Source of the DNA: Halomonas sp.
Lineage (GTDB): Bacteria > Pseudomonadota > Gammaproteobacteria > Pseudomonadales > Halomonadaceae
Length of the DNA: 64,000 nt
Direction of reading: 5' to 3'
Assembly (NCBI RefSeq): GCF_017983445.1
Contig: NZ_JAGOBJ010000006.1
Location: forward strand, 243,585 to 307,584
Part shown: one piece after another, positions 57,165 through 64,000 of the stretch
Layout of the letters: every line of letters starts with the position of its first letter
Numbering within the stretch: position 1 is the first letter of the stretch
Translations under genes and position numbers: made by a program
Notes under the pieces: generated by a model
Told to the model about the DNA's origin: nothing
Seen by the model: only the letters and a program-made list of their open reading frames with translations
Databases searched by the model: none

Positions 57165-58385
57165 TCAAACCTGACCCTGGTTATCCAGCTCCACGGCTTC
57201 ATGCATTCGGCTCAACAAATCCGGCACAGCCGCCTGCACGCGATTCCAGCTGGGAATAAATGGGCGCTCGCGCGGATTATCCAGAAACAGGTTGCCTGCT
57301 TCTAGCAAGTTACTCGCAAACAGCTCTACCGCCTGTTCTTCACAATGGCGGTCCAGGCTCAAACCATTCATGGTAGCGTCATGGTCATAGGCTTCTATCA
57401 GATCCAGCGCCAACCGATAATAAGTGGCTTTTAGCGTCCGAAAATCTTCGCTGCTAAAACTCACGCCTTGAGTGGCCAGCTTCCGATAGAGGGCTTTGGA
57501 AATATCCAAACTCATTCGATTTAAGCCGCCGCTGGCGTCCTCTTCACTGACTGGCTGGTGCTTGTGATCATAGGCATCCGCAATATCTACCTGACAGAGT
57601 TGGCGGTGGGAGTAGTTGCGCTGCAGCTCAGACAGCACGCCAATTTCAAGCCCCCAGTCTGCGGGGATACGGATGCCTTCCAGCACCTCACTGCGCATGG
57701 CAAACTCACCCGAAAGCGGATAACGGAAACTATCCAGATACTCCAGATAAGGCATAGGGCCATACGCGGTTTTAAGCGCGCGGAGCAAAGGGGTTACCAA
57801 TAAGCGTGACACACGACCATTAAGCTTTCCTTCGGCAATGCGCGGGTAATAGCCTTTGCAAAAGCTATAATCAAAACGCGGATGTGCAATCGGATACATC
57901 AAGCGCGCCAAAAGCCCTCGATCATAAGTAAGAATATCGCAATCATGCAGTCCAATGACGGCTGAACGGTGGGAAGCCAATACATATCCCGCGCAATACC
58001 AAACGTTTCTTCCTTTACCTGGCTCCAATGCTCCTAAACCATGGTTTTCAAGCTCTGCGTCCAGCTCACGCAGACGCGGGCCGTCGTTCCATAAAATACG
58101 GGTATGCTGCGGCAGGCGTGAAAAGAATTCCCGCGCGTATAAAAATTGCTCGCGATCCGCACGATCAAGTCCAATCACGATTTCATTCAAGTAAGGCACT
58201 TGCGCTAATTCATCGATTATCTTGGATAGTGCAGGCCCTTCCAGCTCAGAAAACAATGAGGGTAAGATCAAGCCCATAGGGCGGCGCTTGGCAAACTGGG
58301 TAAGCTCTTGTTCCAGCGCTTCAACAGGGCGACGGGTAAGATTATGAAAATCGGTGATCACCCCATTTTGATGAAAATCACTCAT
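57165..58385 (-). CDS. gpgS: Glucosyl-3-phosphoglycerate synthase (GT81)
   Basis: Glycosyltransferase making glucosyl-3-phosphoglycerate from an NDP-glucose and 3-phosphoglycerate, 406 aa. LILPSLFSELEGPALSKI near 38 and NEIVIGLDRADREQF near 68 form the nucleotide-sugar fold. The metal-binding GLHDCDILTYDRGLLARL is near 144, and FCKGYYPRIAEGKLNGRVSRL and YLDSFRYPLSGEFAM (185-230) are GT81 hallmarks. AAGGAGGG lies 8 nt before ATG 58385. It follows the phosphatase gene by 18 bp; together they should yield glucosylglycerate, a compatible solute. A mannosyl analogue is less likely on motif grounds. Confidence 0.85.
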   Translation of the reverse strand: MSDFHQNGVITDFHNLTRRPVEALEQELTQFAKRRPMGLILPSLFSELEGPALSKIIDELAQVPYLNEIVIGLDRADREQFLYAREFFSRLPQHTRILWNDGPRLRELDAELENHGLGALEPGKGRNVWYCAGYVLASHRSAVIGLHDCDILTYDRGLLARLMYPIAHPRFDYSFCKGYYPRIAEGKLNGRVSRLLVTPLLRALKTAYGPMPYLEYLDSFRYPLSGEFAMRSEVLEGIRIPADWGLEIGVLSELQRNYSHRQLCQVDIADAYDHKHQPVSEEDASGGLNRMSLDISKALYRKLATQGVSFSSEDFRTLKATYYRLALDLIEAYDHDATMNGLSLDRHCEEQAVELFASNLLEAGNLFLDNPRERPFIPSWNRVQAAVPDLLSRMHEAVELDNQGQV

Positions 58386-58403
58386 GGATGTCCCTCCTTG
58401 GCG

Positions 58404-59321
58404 CTATTGAGTTACCGCAGCGGTTTTGGTCGCCGCTTTCACCTGTCGGCTATCCTGCCCCCACCAATACGCTACCCCTTCTGCCCACCCGGCAGGCCCG
58501 GCTGCCCTTGTGCGATATAACGCCGCGGTTTGGGGTATAACAGGCGCTTTATGCACACCTCGAATAACCACGGCCTGATCGACCGCTTCCAGCATCGTTA
58601 CGTCATTGGGTCCGTCGCCCAGCCCTAATGAGAGTGGCGTGCACCCCCTTAATTTGGCAAAGCGCTCGATTAGCCATGTGACGGCGCAACCCTTATCTGC
58701 GCCTCGGCCCATAACGTGCCAAAAGCGCCCCCCTTGCGTAAACTCAAGACCATCGCCTTTTAGCGCCAACCGTAAGTGTTTGAGCGAGGCGGTGTCATCT
58801 TGCCAGATTAGCGGCTCGCTGCCTTCGCGCTTGCATGCATCCTGTGCGCGCGCTTCATCTAACCCCGTCAGTTTGACGACCTCTTTAACGCTCAACTCAC
58901 CCATACTGGTAAAACGCACGCCCAACCGCTTACGCCATATCCTTAAGCGGGCTCGGATAAACCCGATATCAACGCCTGCCTGTTTTATAACGACGCCATC
59001 ACACCCCCTGCCCGGACGGTCAAGACGCGCATGGCACCAACTGGGTGGCAAGCCAATAATGGCGCCATTTTCAGCGACGAAAGGCGTTGCCGTCAGCTCA
59101 AGCAATTCACGCAGCGGCAATAATTCAGCACGTGTTTTGCTGGTCACAGGAATTACCGGCACGCCTAATTGCTTTAAGCGTGACAAGCTGGGCGCAGCGG
59201 GTGAGAAATCATAGCTATGATGATCGAGTAGTGAACCATCCAAGTCGGTGAGCACCAAGCGTGGCCGATGCTCCGCGTCAGGCAACTCGTTTAACAGTGC
59301 AGTACTGGCATGTTCAGACAT
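58404..59321 (-). CDS. Glucosyl/mannosyl-3-phosphoglycerate phosphatase (HAD-IIB)
   Basis: HAD-superfamily phosphatase of the MPGP family, 305 aa, removing phosphate from the product of the adjacent synthase. Motif I LVLTDLDGSLLDHHSYDF near 22-39, motif II PVTSKTRAEL near 58, and motif IV GLGDGPNDVTMLEAVD near 232. N-terminal 18 residues are extra. It is first of a two-gene unit with gpgS. Upstream is a 394-bp AT-rich gap, likely holding an osmotically controlled promoter (inference). Confidence 0.85.
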   Translation of the reverse strand: MSEHASTALLNELPDAEHRPRLVLTDLDGSLLDHHSYDFSPAAPSLSRLKQLGVPVIPVTSKTRAELLPLRELLELTATPFVAENGAIIGLPPSWCHARLDRPGRGCDGVVIKQAGVDIGFIRARLRIWRKRLGVRFTSMGELSVKEVVKLTGLDEARAQDACKREGSEPLIWQDDTASLKHLRLALKGDGLEFTQGGRFWHVMGRGADKGCAVTWLIERFAKLRGCTPLSLGLGDGPNDVTMLEAVDQAVVIRGVHKAPVIPQTAALYRTRAAGPAGWAEGVAYWWGQDSRQVKAATKTAAVTQ

Positions 59322-59715
59322 AGCATTACCTCTTTTGGTTTAAAGAAGCCGCCAAGCTTTGTCGTTAATGACCACTGCTAATAAGCAGTTTATATGCCAA
59401 TTCATAAAAACTATTATTTATTATAAGCTTAGTAAGCAATACAGCATGCCGCCCGCAAGCCGCTAATTAAATAAACCGGCCACAAGCATCATTATTGTGC
59501 AGCTAAAACGTATTAAAGAAGGTTAAAAAATATATAAGATGGCATCTAAGGCTTACGGCTCTTATCAAAAATCGATCACCATCTGCATTAAAGTTGTACT
59601 CGCTAGCATTCTTGTATACTGCTGTTGTGGCTAGCAAGCTGCCGTGAACCAAACTATCTTCGCCCGCCTTCCTCCGGCAGCCTCTTACATAGTATTTATT
59701 TGAAAGTTGTCATGG
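59322..59715. other. AT-rich intergenic region upstream of the glucosylglycerate genes
   Basis: 394 bp without a convincing gene. It is clearly richer in A/T than its neighbours, as expected for a regulated promoter of the gene at 59321 (minus). A plus-strand TTGTAC-N15-TATACT near 59595-59621 resembles a sigma70 promoter but has no downstream plus-strand gene before 60843. No terminator or repeat was seen. Confidence 0.5.
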
Positions 59716-60735
59716 CTATTCAACATGAATAACCACTTCTACCCGCCTATTACGCGCCCGCCCCTCTGGGGTTCCATTTTCATCAAGCGGCTGAGTCGCT
59801 GCCAAGCCCACTGCCCGCAGCCGTTCAGGAGCAACCCCTTCGGCTTCCAGTGCCTCGACAATTGCAATCGCTCGAGCGCTAGAGAGCGCCCAGTTAGAAG
59901 AGAACTCATCGGTGCTGATAGACTGGCTATCAGAATGGCCTTCGACCCACACCTCACCATCATAGCGCTGTATGGTTTCCAGCAGGCTGCCGACTAGAGA
60001 GGAGCCTCCACTGGTTAACTCAGCGGCCGCGGAAGGAAACAGCAGTTGATCCTGCACCCGTAAACTAATCCCTTCCGCGACACGAGATACCTCAACACCT
60101 TCCAGGTTTGGCAAGTAGGGAGAGGTTTCGACACGCTCGGCTAATGCTACCTGGACGGCCTGGGCACTATTGATGGCATCTACCGATATTTCTTGTACAT
60201 TGACCGGCGGACGATCCGTCAGTAGCACCATATAATTCGCCAGCGGCATCGCCGGAGCGCTATCACCGGCGGGCACTAACGCAGTAGGTAACACGACCGG
60301 CGGAAGCCAGGCTAATGGTTCGTCAAGCTCCTCAAGCGGCAGCGGGTCAAGGTGCGCAAGCGCCAACAAGGGTGGTGGCGAATCAAGCACCGGTCTTAGC
60401 TTGGGTAAACCCGCCACTCCCAACGCGGCACTCAGTGCGAAAGGATCCAGCCCTTGCCGCCACTCCTCTATCACTCGATGCTGAAGCACGCTTTCCATTG
60501 CCTCTGGAAGCGGCACTTCAAGCATAGGGGCAGACGCTAGAACAGCCTCTTCTGGCGATGCTTGAAAAATTTCAGGAGCTGTTTTACCTGCCGCCGCCAC
60601 AATAATGACGAATAGCGCCACCAGTAACGTCATGATGTCGATATAGCTAATCATCCACCCGCTACTACTTTCATCGGTTGGGTACGCTGACATTAGCGAA
60701 TCATGGCGCGGACCGCTGCGATGATCTTCAAGCAT
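59716..60735 (-). CDS. MotB-like protein with OmpA peptidoglycan-binding domain
   Basis: 339-aa protein. A single N-terminal helix WMISYIDIMTLLVALFVIIV (about 27-46) has the MotB-plug pattern, including the Asp that carries protons in MotB/TolR-type stators. A long Pro/Ala/Leu-rich linker (about 50-200) follows, then an OmpA-like domain (about 205-339: VEGHSDSQSISTDEFSSNW, then LSSARAIAIVEALE and GRARNRRVEVVIH). No MotA/ExbB-type partner is adjacent, so it is an orphan stator-like or cell-wall anchor protein. Start uncertain: ATG 60735 or 60693, neither with a good ribosome site. Confidence 0.75.
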   Translation of the reverse strand: MLEDHRSGPRHDSLMSAYPTDESSSGWMISYIDIMTLLVALFVIIVAAAGKTAPEIFQASPEEAVLASAPMLEVPLPEAMESVLQHRVIEEWRQGLDPFALSAALGVAGLPKLRPVLDSPPPLLALAHLDPLPLEELDEPLAWLPPVVLPTALVPAGDSAPAMPLANYMVLLTDRPPVNVQEISVDAINSAQAVQVALAERVETSPYLPNLEGVEVSRVAEGISLRVQDQLLFPSAAAELTSGGSSLVGSLLETIQRYDGEVWVEGHSDSQSISTDEFSSNWALSSARAIAIVEALEAEGVAPERLRAVGLAATQPLDENGTPEGRARNRRVEVVIHVE

Positions 60736-60842
60736 GCGTATTATCGCTCATTCAAGTTTTCAACCTCGTGGCCGATTGTTACTAGGCATGATAAAACTCA
60801 TCTAGTCTATCAAAGACCCCATGAAGCGATAAGGAACCTCTG

Positions 60843-61580
60843 GTGCATAGCAGCTTAAGTCGTCTGTTTACTACTCAATTATTTCGCTTTGCCAGTATAG
60901 GGGTTACCGGCTTGTTGCTGAGTGGCTGTTTCTATGCCAATACCTCGCAGGCCCCAGTAGCGACCACCTACCCATACACAGAGCAGCAACGCATGCAGGC
61001 AGCTCATCATTGGGAGGTCCTTGCTCGCCATGAAGCCAGCAGCATTCTACAGCGTGAGCGGGTTCGCTTTCGCGACTTACATATTACCGAACCTGACCAC
61101 TCGGGCCTGAATGTCTACAGCGGTGGCGAGTTTGAACGCGGATTTCGCACGTTGCTTACCAGCGAACTGGTCTCACGAGGTGCCAATTTAACCACCGTCC
61201 CGACACCCAACGCTGCCAATATACATATTGGTGTCGAAGTCGTTGAGCATCGCGATCGTGGCTTTATTCGCCCCCCAACAGGAGCATTTACTGCGTTAAC
61301 AGCAGGTGTTGCGGTGGCTACTATTCCCTTCAATCACTGGGCAGAACCTGCGCTTGGATTGATTCCGGCCGCAATGATCGCCGACACGGTCAGTGGCAGC
61401 TGGACAAAGATAGGTAATGAAGAAGTTATTATCACCACACAGATTATTGATGGCGAGCATATCCTGTATTCATCATCGAATATTTATTACATCAATGCAG
61501 GCGACCGTCGCCAATACGCACCTCACCGCGTTCCAAGAGTACCGGTGACGCCCACTGTTTCCATCACTGATACCTGGTAA
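60843..61580 (+). CDS. Lipoprotein of unknown function
   Basis: 245-aa predicted lipoprotein: signal segment ending GLLLSGC with Cys at about residue 28. I do not recognise a domain. The body has a fold-like stretch (GEFERGFRTLLTSELVSRG, AANIHIGVEVVEHRD, then VIITTQIIDGEHILYSSSNIYYI) suggesting an outer-membrane-associated beta protein, as in FlgO-like and LptE/LpoB-type lipoproteins. GTG 60843 follows AAGGAA. It is four bases before the FlgO-like gene, so both are co-translated. Confidence 0.65.
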   Translation: MHSSLSRLFTTQLFRFASIGVTGLLLSGCFYANTSQAPVATTYPYTEQQRMQAAHHWEVLARHEASSILQRERVRFRDLHITEPDHSGLNVYSGGEFERGFRTLLTSELVSRGANLTTVPTPNAANIHIGVEVVEHRDRGFIRPPTGAFTALTAGVAVATIPFNHWAEPALGLIPAAMIADTVSGSWTKIGNEEVIITTQIIDGEHILYSSSNIYYINAGDRRQYAPHRVPRVPVTPTVSITDTW

Positions 61581-61584
61581 CGCC

Positions 61585-62175
61585 ATGTCTTTTACATTTT
61601 TCGCAAGATTGCCATCGCGCAAACGTTTATCCGCCAGTTGCCTGGTACTGCTGAGCGTTTTATCGCTATCCATGTCGGGCTGCAGCACGATGGGTAATTC
61701 AAACAACAAGTCTCCAGAACCCGCGCCAGACCTTTCTGAACTGGCGCATGAAGCCGCTCAACAGATGGTCGCCAGCAATCCTGATCTTACGCGCTATAGC
61801 CCGATGATTGCCGCGACCTTTGTGAGCATTGATAATTTGAGCCAGTCCTCCACGTTTGGGCGTATCAGCTCAGAGATCATGGCCTCCGCCCTTGCCCAGC
61901 AAGGCATGCAGGTACGTGAAGTAAAAATGCGCGACAGCATGTTTATCGAAGAAAGCGTGGGTGAATTGATTCTTTCTCGCCAGGTACAGCGTTTAAGCTC
62001 CCAGCACAACGCCCGCTCTATCTTGATGGGTACTTATGCCCAAGGGCAGGACTATTTATATGTTAGCGCCAGAGTGGTGCGCTCAGGCGATGCCATGGTG
62101 CTGGGCAGTGCAGACTTTCGCATAAAACTGGACAATAACATGCGCAGCCTACTGGAAGGCCAAGGAGGCTGGTAG
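61585..62175 (+). CDS. FlgO-family lipoprotein
   Basis: 196-aa outer-membrane lipoprotein with signal ending SLSMSGCSTMG (Cys near 32). The body matches the FlgO domain: AATFVSIDNLSQSSTFGRISSEIMASAL near 75-102, EVKMRDSMFI, GELILSRQVQ near 131, ILMGTYAQGQDYLYVSARVV near 148. FlgO/FlgP lipoproteins of Vibrio sit at the outer-membrane base of flagella. Together with the adjacent MotB-like gene this hints at an envelope or motility role, inferred from family. Confidence 0.75.
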   Translation: MSFTFFARLPSRKRLSASCLVLLSVLSLSMSGCSTMGNSNNKSPEPAPDLSELAHEAAQQMVASNPDLTRYSPMIAATFVSIDNLSQSSTFGRISSEIMASALAQQGMQVREVKMRDSMFIEESVGELILSRQVQRLSSQHNARSILMGTYAQGQDYLYVSARVVRSGDAMVLGSADFRIKLDNNMRSLLEGQGGW

Positions 62176-62231
62176 ACTAGCCGAATTTGCCGCTAACCAA
62201 GCCGCAATGATTGCCAGTCAGGAACATTGTC

Positions 62232-63050
62232 ATGTCCGCATCATCTGCCTTTAAAAAGACAATTATTGTAGGAACTAGCCGCTTCATTAAGCTTTTTGCC
62301 AATATTACCAAGCTCTTAAGTTATGTTTTTCATGCTGTTTTTCCCGACAAGCGTTTCAACTTACCTGAGCGCTCGGCTCCGCTGCTCTCCCCAAAAGGAG
62401 AGCCTGGCATACCGCGCATTATTTGGCAGACCAATTTTACGGATAAGGTCACGCTACCCGTATACCTCAACTATCTGTTTAATCGACTGATGGCCCCCCG
62501 GTTTGAATACCGGTTCATGGTGACTGATGAGCGGCGCCAATTTATCAGCGAAAGTTTTAATGAAGAAATGCTTGCCTGCTATGACCGCTTACAAATTGGA
62601 GCTGCGCAGGCGGATTTATGGCGCTTACTGGTTCTTCAAAAGCATGGCGGGATTTATCTTGATATAGATGCTCACGCCATCTGGCCGCTTGCCCAGGTAG
62701 TACCTGAAAACATTGGTGAGCTGTATGTCGTTACCCGGCAGGGCCATTTCAGCAACTATTTTATTGCCAGCCAACCCGCCAATCCTAATCTTACAAAGCT
62801 TATTCACAGGGCCTGTGCGAACATTGAGGCTAACGAATCCAAGAACGTGTTTGATATTACCGGCCCTGGCGTTTTTAATCAGGAGCTTGATCTAGCAGAC
62901 GTGCCGACGGTTTCCTATCGGCATGCCTGTAATCAAGGCAGTTTTACCAACGAATATTTTCAATATATTGATAAGCCTGCAGGTAAGTGGACAAAAGAGC
63001 AGGAGAAAGTGGAAGTGGTGGCACCTAAGCCTTCAGTAAAGGATTACTGA
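62232..63050 (+). CDS. Glycosyltransferase with DXD motif (Gly_transf_sug family)
   Basis: 272 aa. RIIWQTNFTDKV near 63 and QADLWRLLVLQKHGGIYLDIDAHA (split: ADLWRLLVLQKHGG near 127, IYLDIDAH near 141) are the hallmarks of the DXD sugar-binding family that includes OCH1-like and capsule/LPS sugar transferases. The donor and acceptor are unknown. ATG 62232 has AGGAAC upstream; a TTG at 62211 is unneeded. Its neighbours give no polysaccharide locus. The codons look more AT-rich than in surrounding housekeeping genes, a mild hint of transfer. Confidence 0.72.
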   Translation: MSASSAFKKTIIVGTSRFIKLFANITKLLSYVFHAVFPDKRFNLPERSAPLLSPKGEPGIPRIIWQTNFTDKVTLPVYLNYLFNRLMAPRFEYRFMVTDERRQFISESFNEEMLACYDRLQIGAAQADLWRLLVLQKHGGIYLDIDAHAIWPLAQVVPENIGELYVVTRQGHFSNYFIASQPANPNLTKLIHRACANIEANESKNVFDITGPGVFNQELDLADVPTVSYRHACNQGSFTNEYFQYIDKPAGKWTKEQEKVEVVAPKPSVKDY

Positions 63051-63132
63051 AACTTTCATTTTGGTAACAATGATATCCGTTTAGAACACAACCATCTCTA
63101 TTGATTAAAAAAACCGTTTATAAACTAAAAAC

Positions 63133-63159
63133 GCAGAAGGCCCCTTTGGGGCCTTCTGC
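63133..63159 (-). terminator. Rho-independent terminator of glyA
   Basis: GCAGAAGGCCCC-TTT-GGGGCCTTCTGC is a perfect 12-bp stem; on the minus strand it is followed by GTTTTTAG. It lies 55 bp past the glyA stop and can also stop transcripts of the convergent glycosyltransferase gene. Confidence 0.92.
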
Positions 63160-63213
63160 GCGTTGCGGCTGTTCATAGCCAGAGAACTATTGATCCCGTA
63201 TAGCAATTGCTAA

Positions 63214-64000
63214 TTATTTATAAACCGGGAAACGGCCACAAACTTCTGCCGCTTTCTCTGCCACTTGAGCTTCAATGGCGCTAGTGTCTTCGCCTTTGGC
63301 CAGCACGTCCAGAATGTCACAGATCCAACCGGCAAGCTTGCGGCACTCTTCTTCACCGAAACCACGCGTCGTTACCGCTGGGGTACCGATACGCAGGCCT
63401 GACGTGACAAACGGGCTTTGCGGGTCGTTTGGTACGGCATTCTTGTTAACGGTGATATGTGCACGGCCTAATGCCGCATCAGCATCTTTACCGGTCACGC
63501 CCTGCTTGATTAACGAGAGTAGAAACAGATGATCTTCGGTACCACCGGAAACGATATCAAAGCCGCGATCCATAAATACACCGGCCATGACCTGGGCGTT
63601 TTTAACGACCTGCTGCTGATAGGATTTAAACTCGGGCGCCATGGCTTCTTTGAAGCAGACTGCCTTAGCCGCAATCGCATGCATTAACGGGCCACCCTGA
63701 CCACCGGGGAATACGGCAGACTGTAGCTTTTTCTCGATATCGGCATCATTTTCAGCAGACAGAATCACGCCACTACGTGGGCCACGCAACGTCTTATGGG
63801 TCGTTGACGTGACTACGTGGGCATGAGGCAAGGGGCTTGGATAAACACCCGCTGCCACCAAACCCGCTACGTGAGCCATGTCCACCAGCAGGTAAGCGCC
63901 TACTTCATCGGCGATTTCGCGGAATTTGGCCCAATCGACAATTTGTGAGTAAGCAGAGAAACCGGCAATGATCATTTTCGGTTTGTGCTCGCGAGCAAGC
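63214..64000 (-). CDS. glyA: Serine hydroxymethyltransferase (3' part)
   Basis: PLP enzyme converting serine and tetrahydrofolate to glycine and methylene-THF. About 262 C-terminal codons are present; the 5' end lies beyond 64000, since the frame stays open to the edge ([18 protein letters not shown]). The PLP lysine is in [14 protein letters not shown], followed by [18 protein letters not shown]. The C terminus is CGRFPVYK. In many proteobacteria glyA lies directly upstream of nrdR; here the 12.8 kb block of 50424-63213 separates them. Confidence 0.95.
   Translation of the reverse strand, partial: LAREHKPKMIIAGFSAYSQIVDWAKFREIADEVGAYLLVDMAHVAGLVAAGVYPSPLPHAHVVTSTTHKTLRGPRSGVILSAENDADIEKKLQSAVFPGGQGGPLMHAIAAKAVCFKEAMAPEFKSYQQQVVKNAQVMAGVFMDRGFDIVSGGTEDHLFLLSLIKQGVTGKDADAALGRAHITVNKNAVPNDPQSPFVTSGLRIGTPAVTTRGFGEEECRKLAGWICDILDVLAKGEDTSAIEAQVAEKAAEVCGRFPVYK

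Noticed and set aside
57165-59321. Mannosylglycerate synthesis (mpgS/mpgP)
   Set aside because: The transferase has GT81 features of glucosyl-3-phosphoglycerate synthase; the phosphatase family serves both, so only the sugar remains slightly open.
59595-59705. Small RNA from a plus-strand promoter-like sequence
   Set aside because: Promoter boxes alone occur often in AT-rich DNA; no terminator follows before the opposing gene.
1-64000. tRNA genes, insertion sequences, prophage or toxin-antitoxin loci
   Set aside because: None could be supported; no cloverleaf-like gene ends, transposase, integrase or phage proteins were recognised on either strand.

Overview
The window looks like chromosomal DNA of a halophilic or marine gammaproteobacterium, most likely Halomonadaceae (Halomonas/Vreelandella). 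The reasons are the gammaproteobacterial core gene orders (HAD phosphatase/rppH/ptsP, the nudE/yrfG/hslR/hslO/pckA neighbourhood, and nrdR-ribD-ribBA-ribH-nusB-thiL-pgpA), a medium-high GC content, and a glucosylglycerate-type compatible-solute module. Genus assignment is inference; there is no rRNA in the window. I saw no tRNA, rRNA, prophage, insertion sequence or CRISPR array.

Layout. 1-2877: ptsP (partial), rppH, a HAD phosphatase and a membrane diguanylate cyclase. 2878-4922: repeat array 1. 4923-10953: malate dehydrogenase, an RND efflux adaptor and pump, a solitary copy of the repeat, and the anti-sigma70 factor rsd. 11281-24198: a 13-kb same-strand operon-like cluster. It holds a two-domain 2-aminobenzoyl-CoA monooxygenase/reductase, an SDR, a MarR regulator, an enoyl-CoA hydratase, an acyl-CoA dehydrogenase, an aryl-CoA ligase, a complete Liv-type ABC importer, a thioesterase and a RidA protein. 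A kynurenine-formamidase-like hydrolase converges on its end, so the cluster reads as CoA-dependent aerobic anthranilate (possibly kynurenine-derived) catabolism. 25130-34520: dsbB, gshA, tex, pckA, hslO, hslR, yrfG and nudE. 34521-35651: repeat array 2. 35652-50423: an oxidoreductase, ilvD, an Aer-like receptor, lon, a DUF945 protein, and the riboflavin/thiamine/phospholipid housekeeping operon, which here lacks ribE. 50686-59321: a GH13 sucrose-phosphorylase-family enzyme, dsbG, two near-identical chemoreceptors with sigma28-like promoters, and a GT81 glucosyl-3-phosphoglycerate synthase with its phosphatase. 59716-63050: a MotB-like OmpA protein, a lipoprotein, a FlgO-like lipoprotein and a glycosyltransferase. 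63214-64000: glyA (partial).

The strongest unexplained signal is a repeat family at three loci: array 1 with 11 junction modules, array 2 with 5 complete modules plus a truncated one, and a solitary copy at 10338-10450. Each module is a pair of GC-rich inverted arms separated by a spacer that is 33 nt in 13 of 17 complete modules, although spacer sequence differs between loci. Inside the arm is a small hairpin whose loop (GAGGNACGA) is constant while its stem changes in a compensatory way between loci. All three loci lie exactly between the 3' ends of convergent genes, and the two arrays run nearly stop codon to stop codon. A second pattern is eight short tandem duplications (12-16 bp units), seven at gene boundaries and one in frame in pckA.

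Most starts were chosen by Shine-Dalgarno spacing, and many genes overlap by 1-8 bp (ATGA or TAATG junctions), which supports tight operons.
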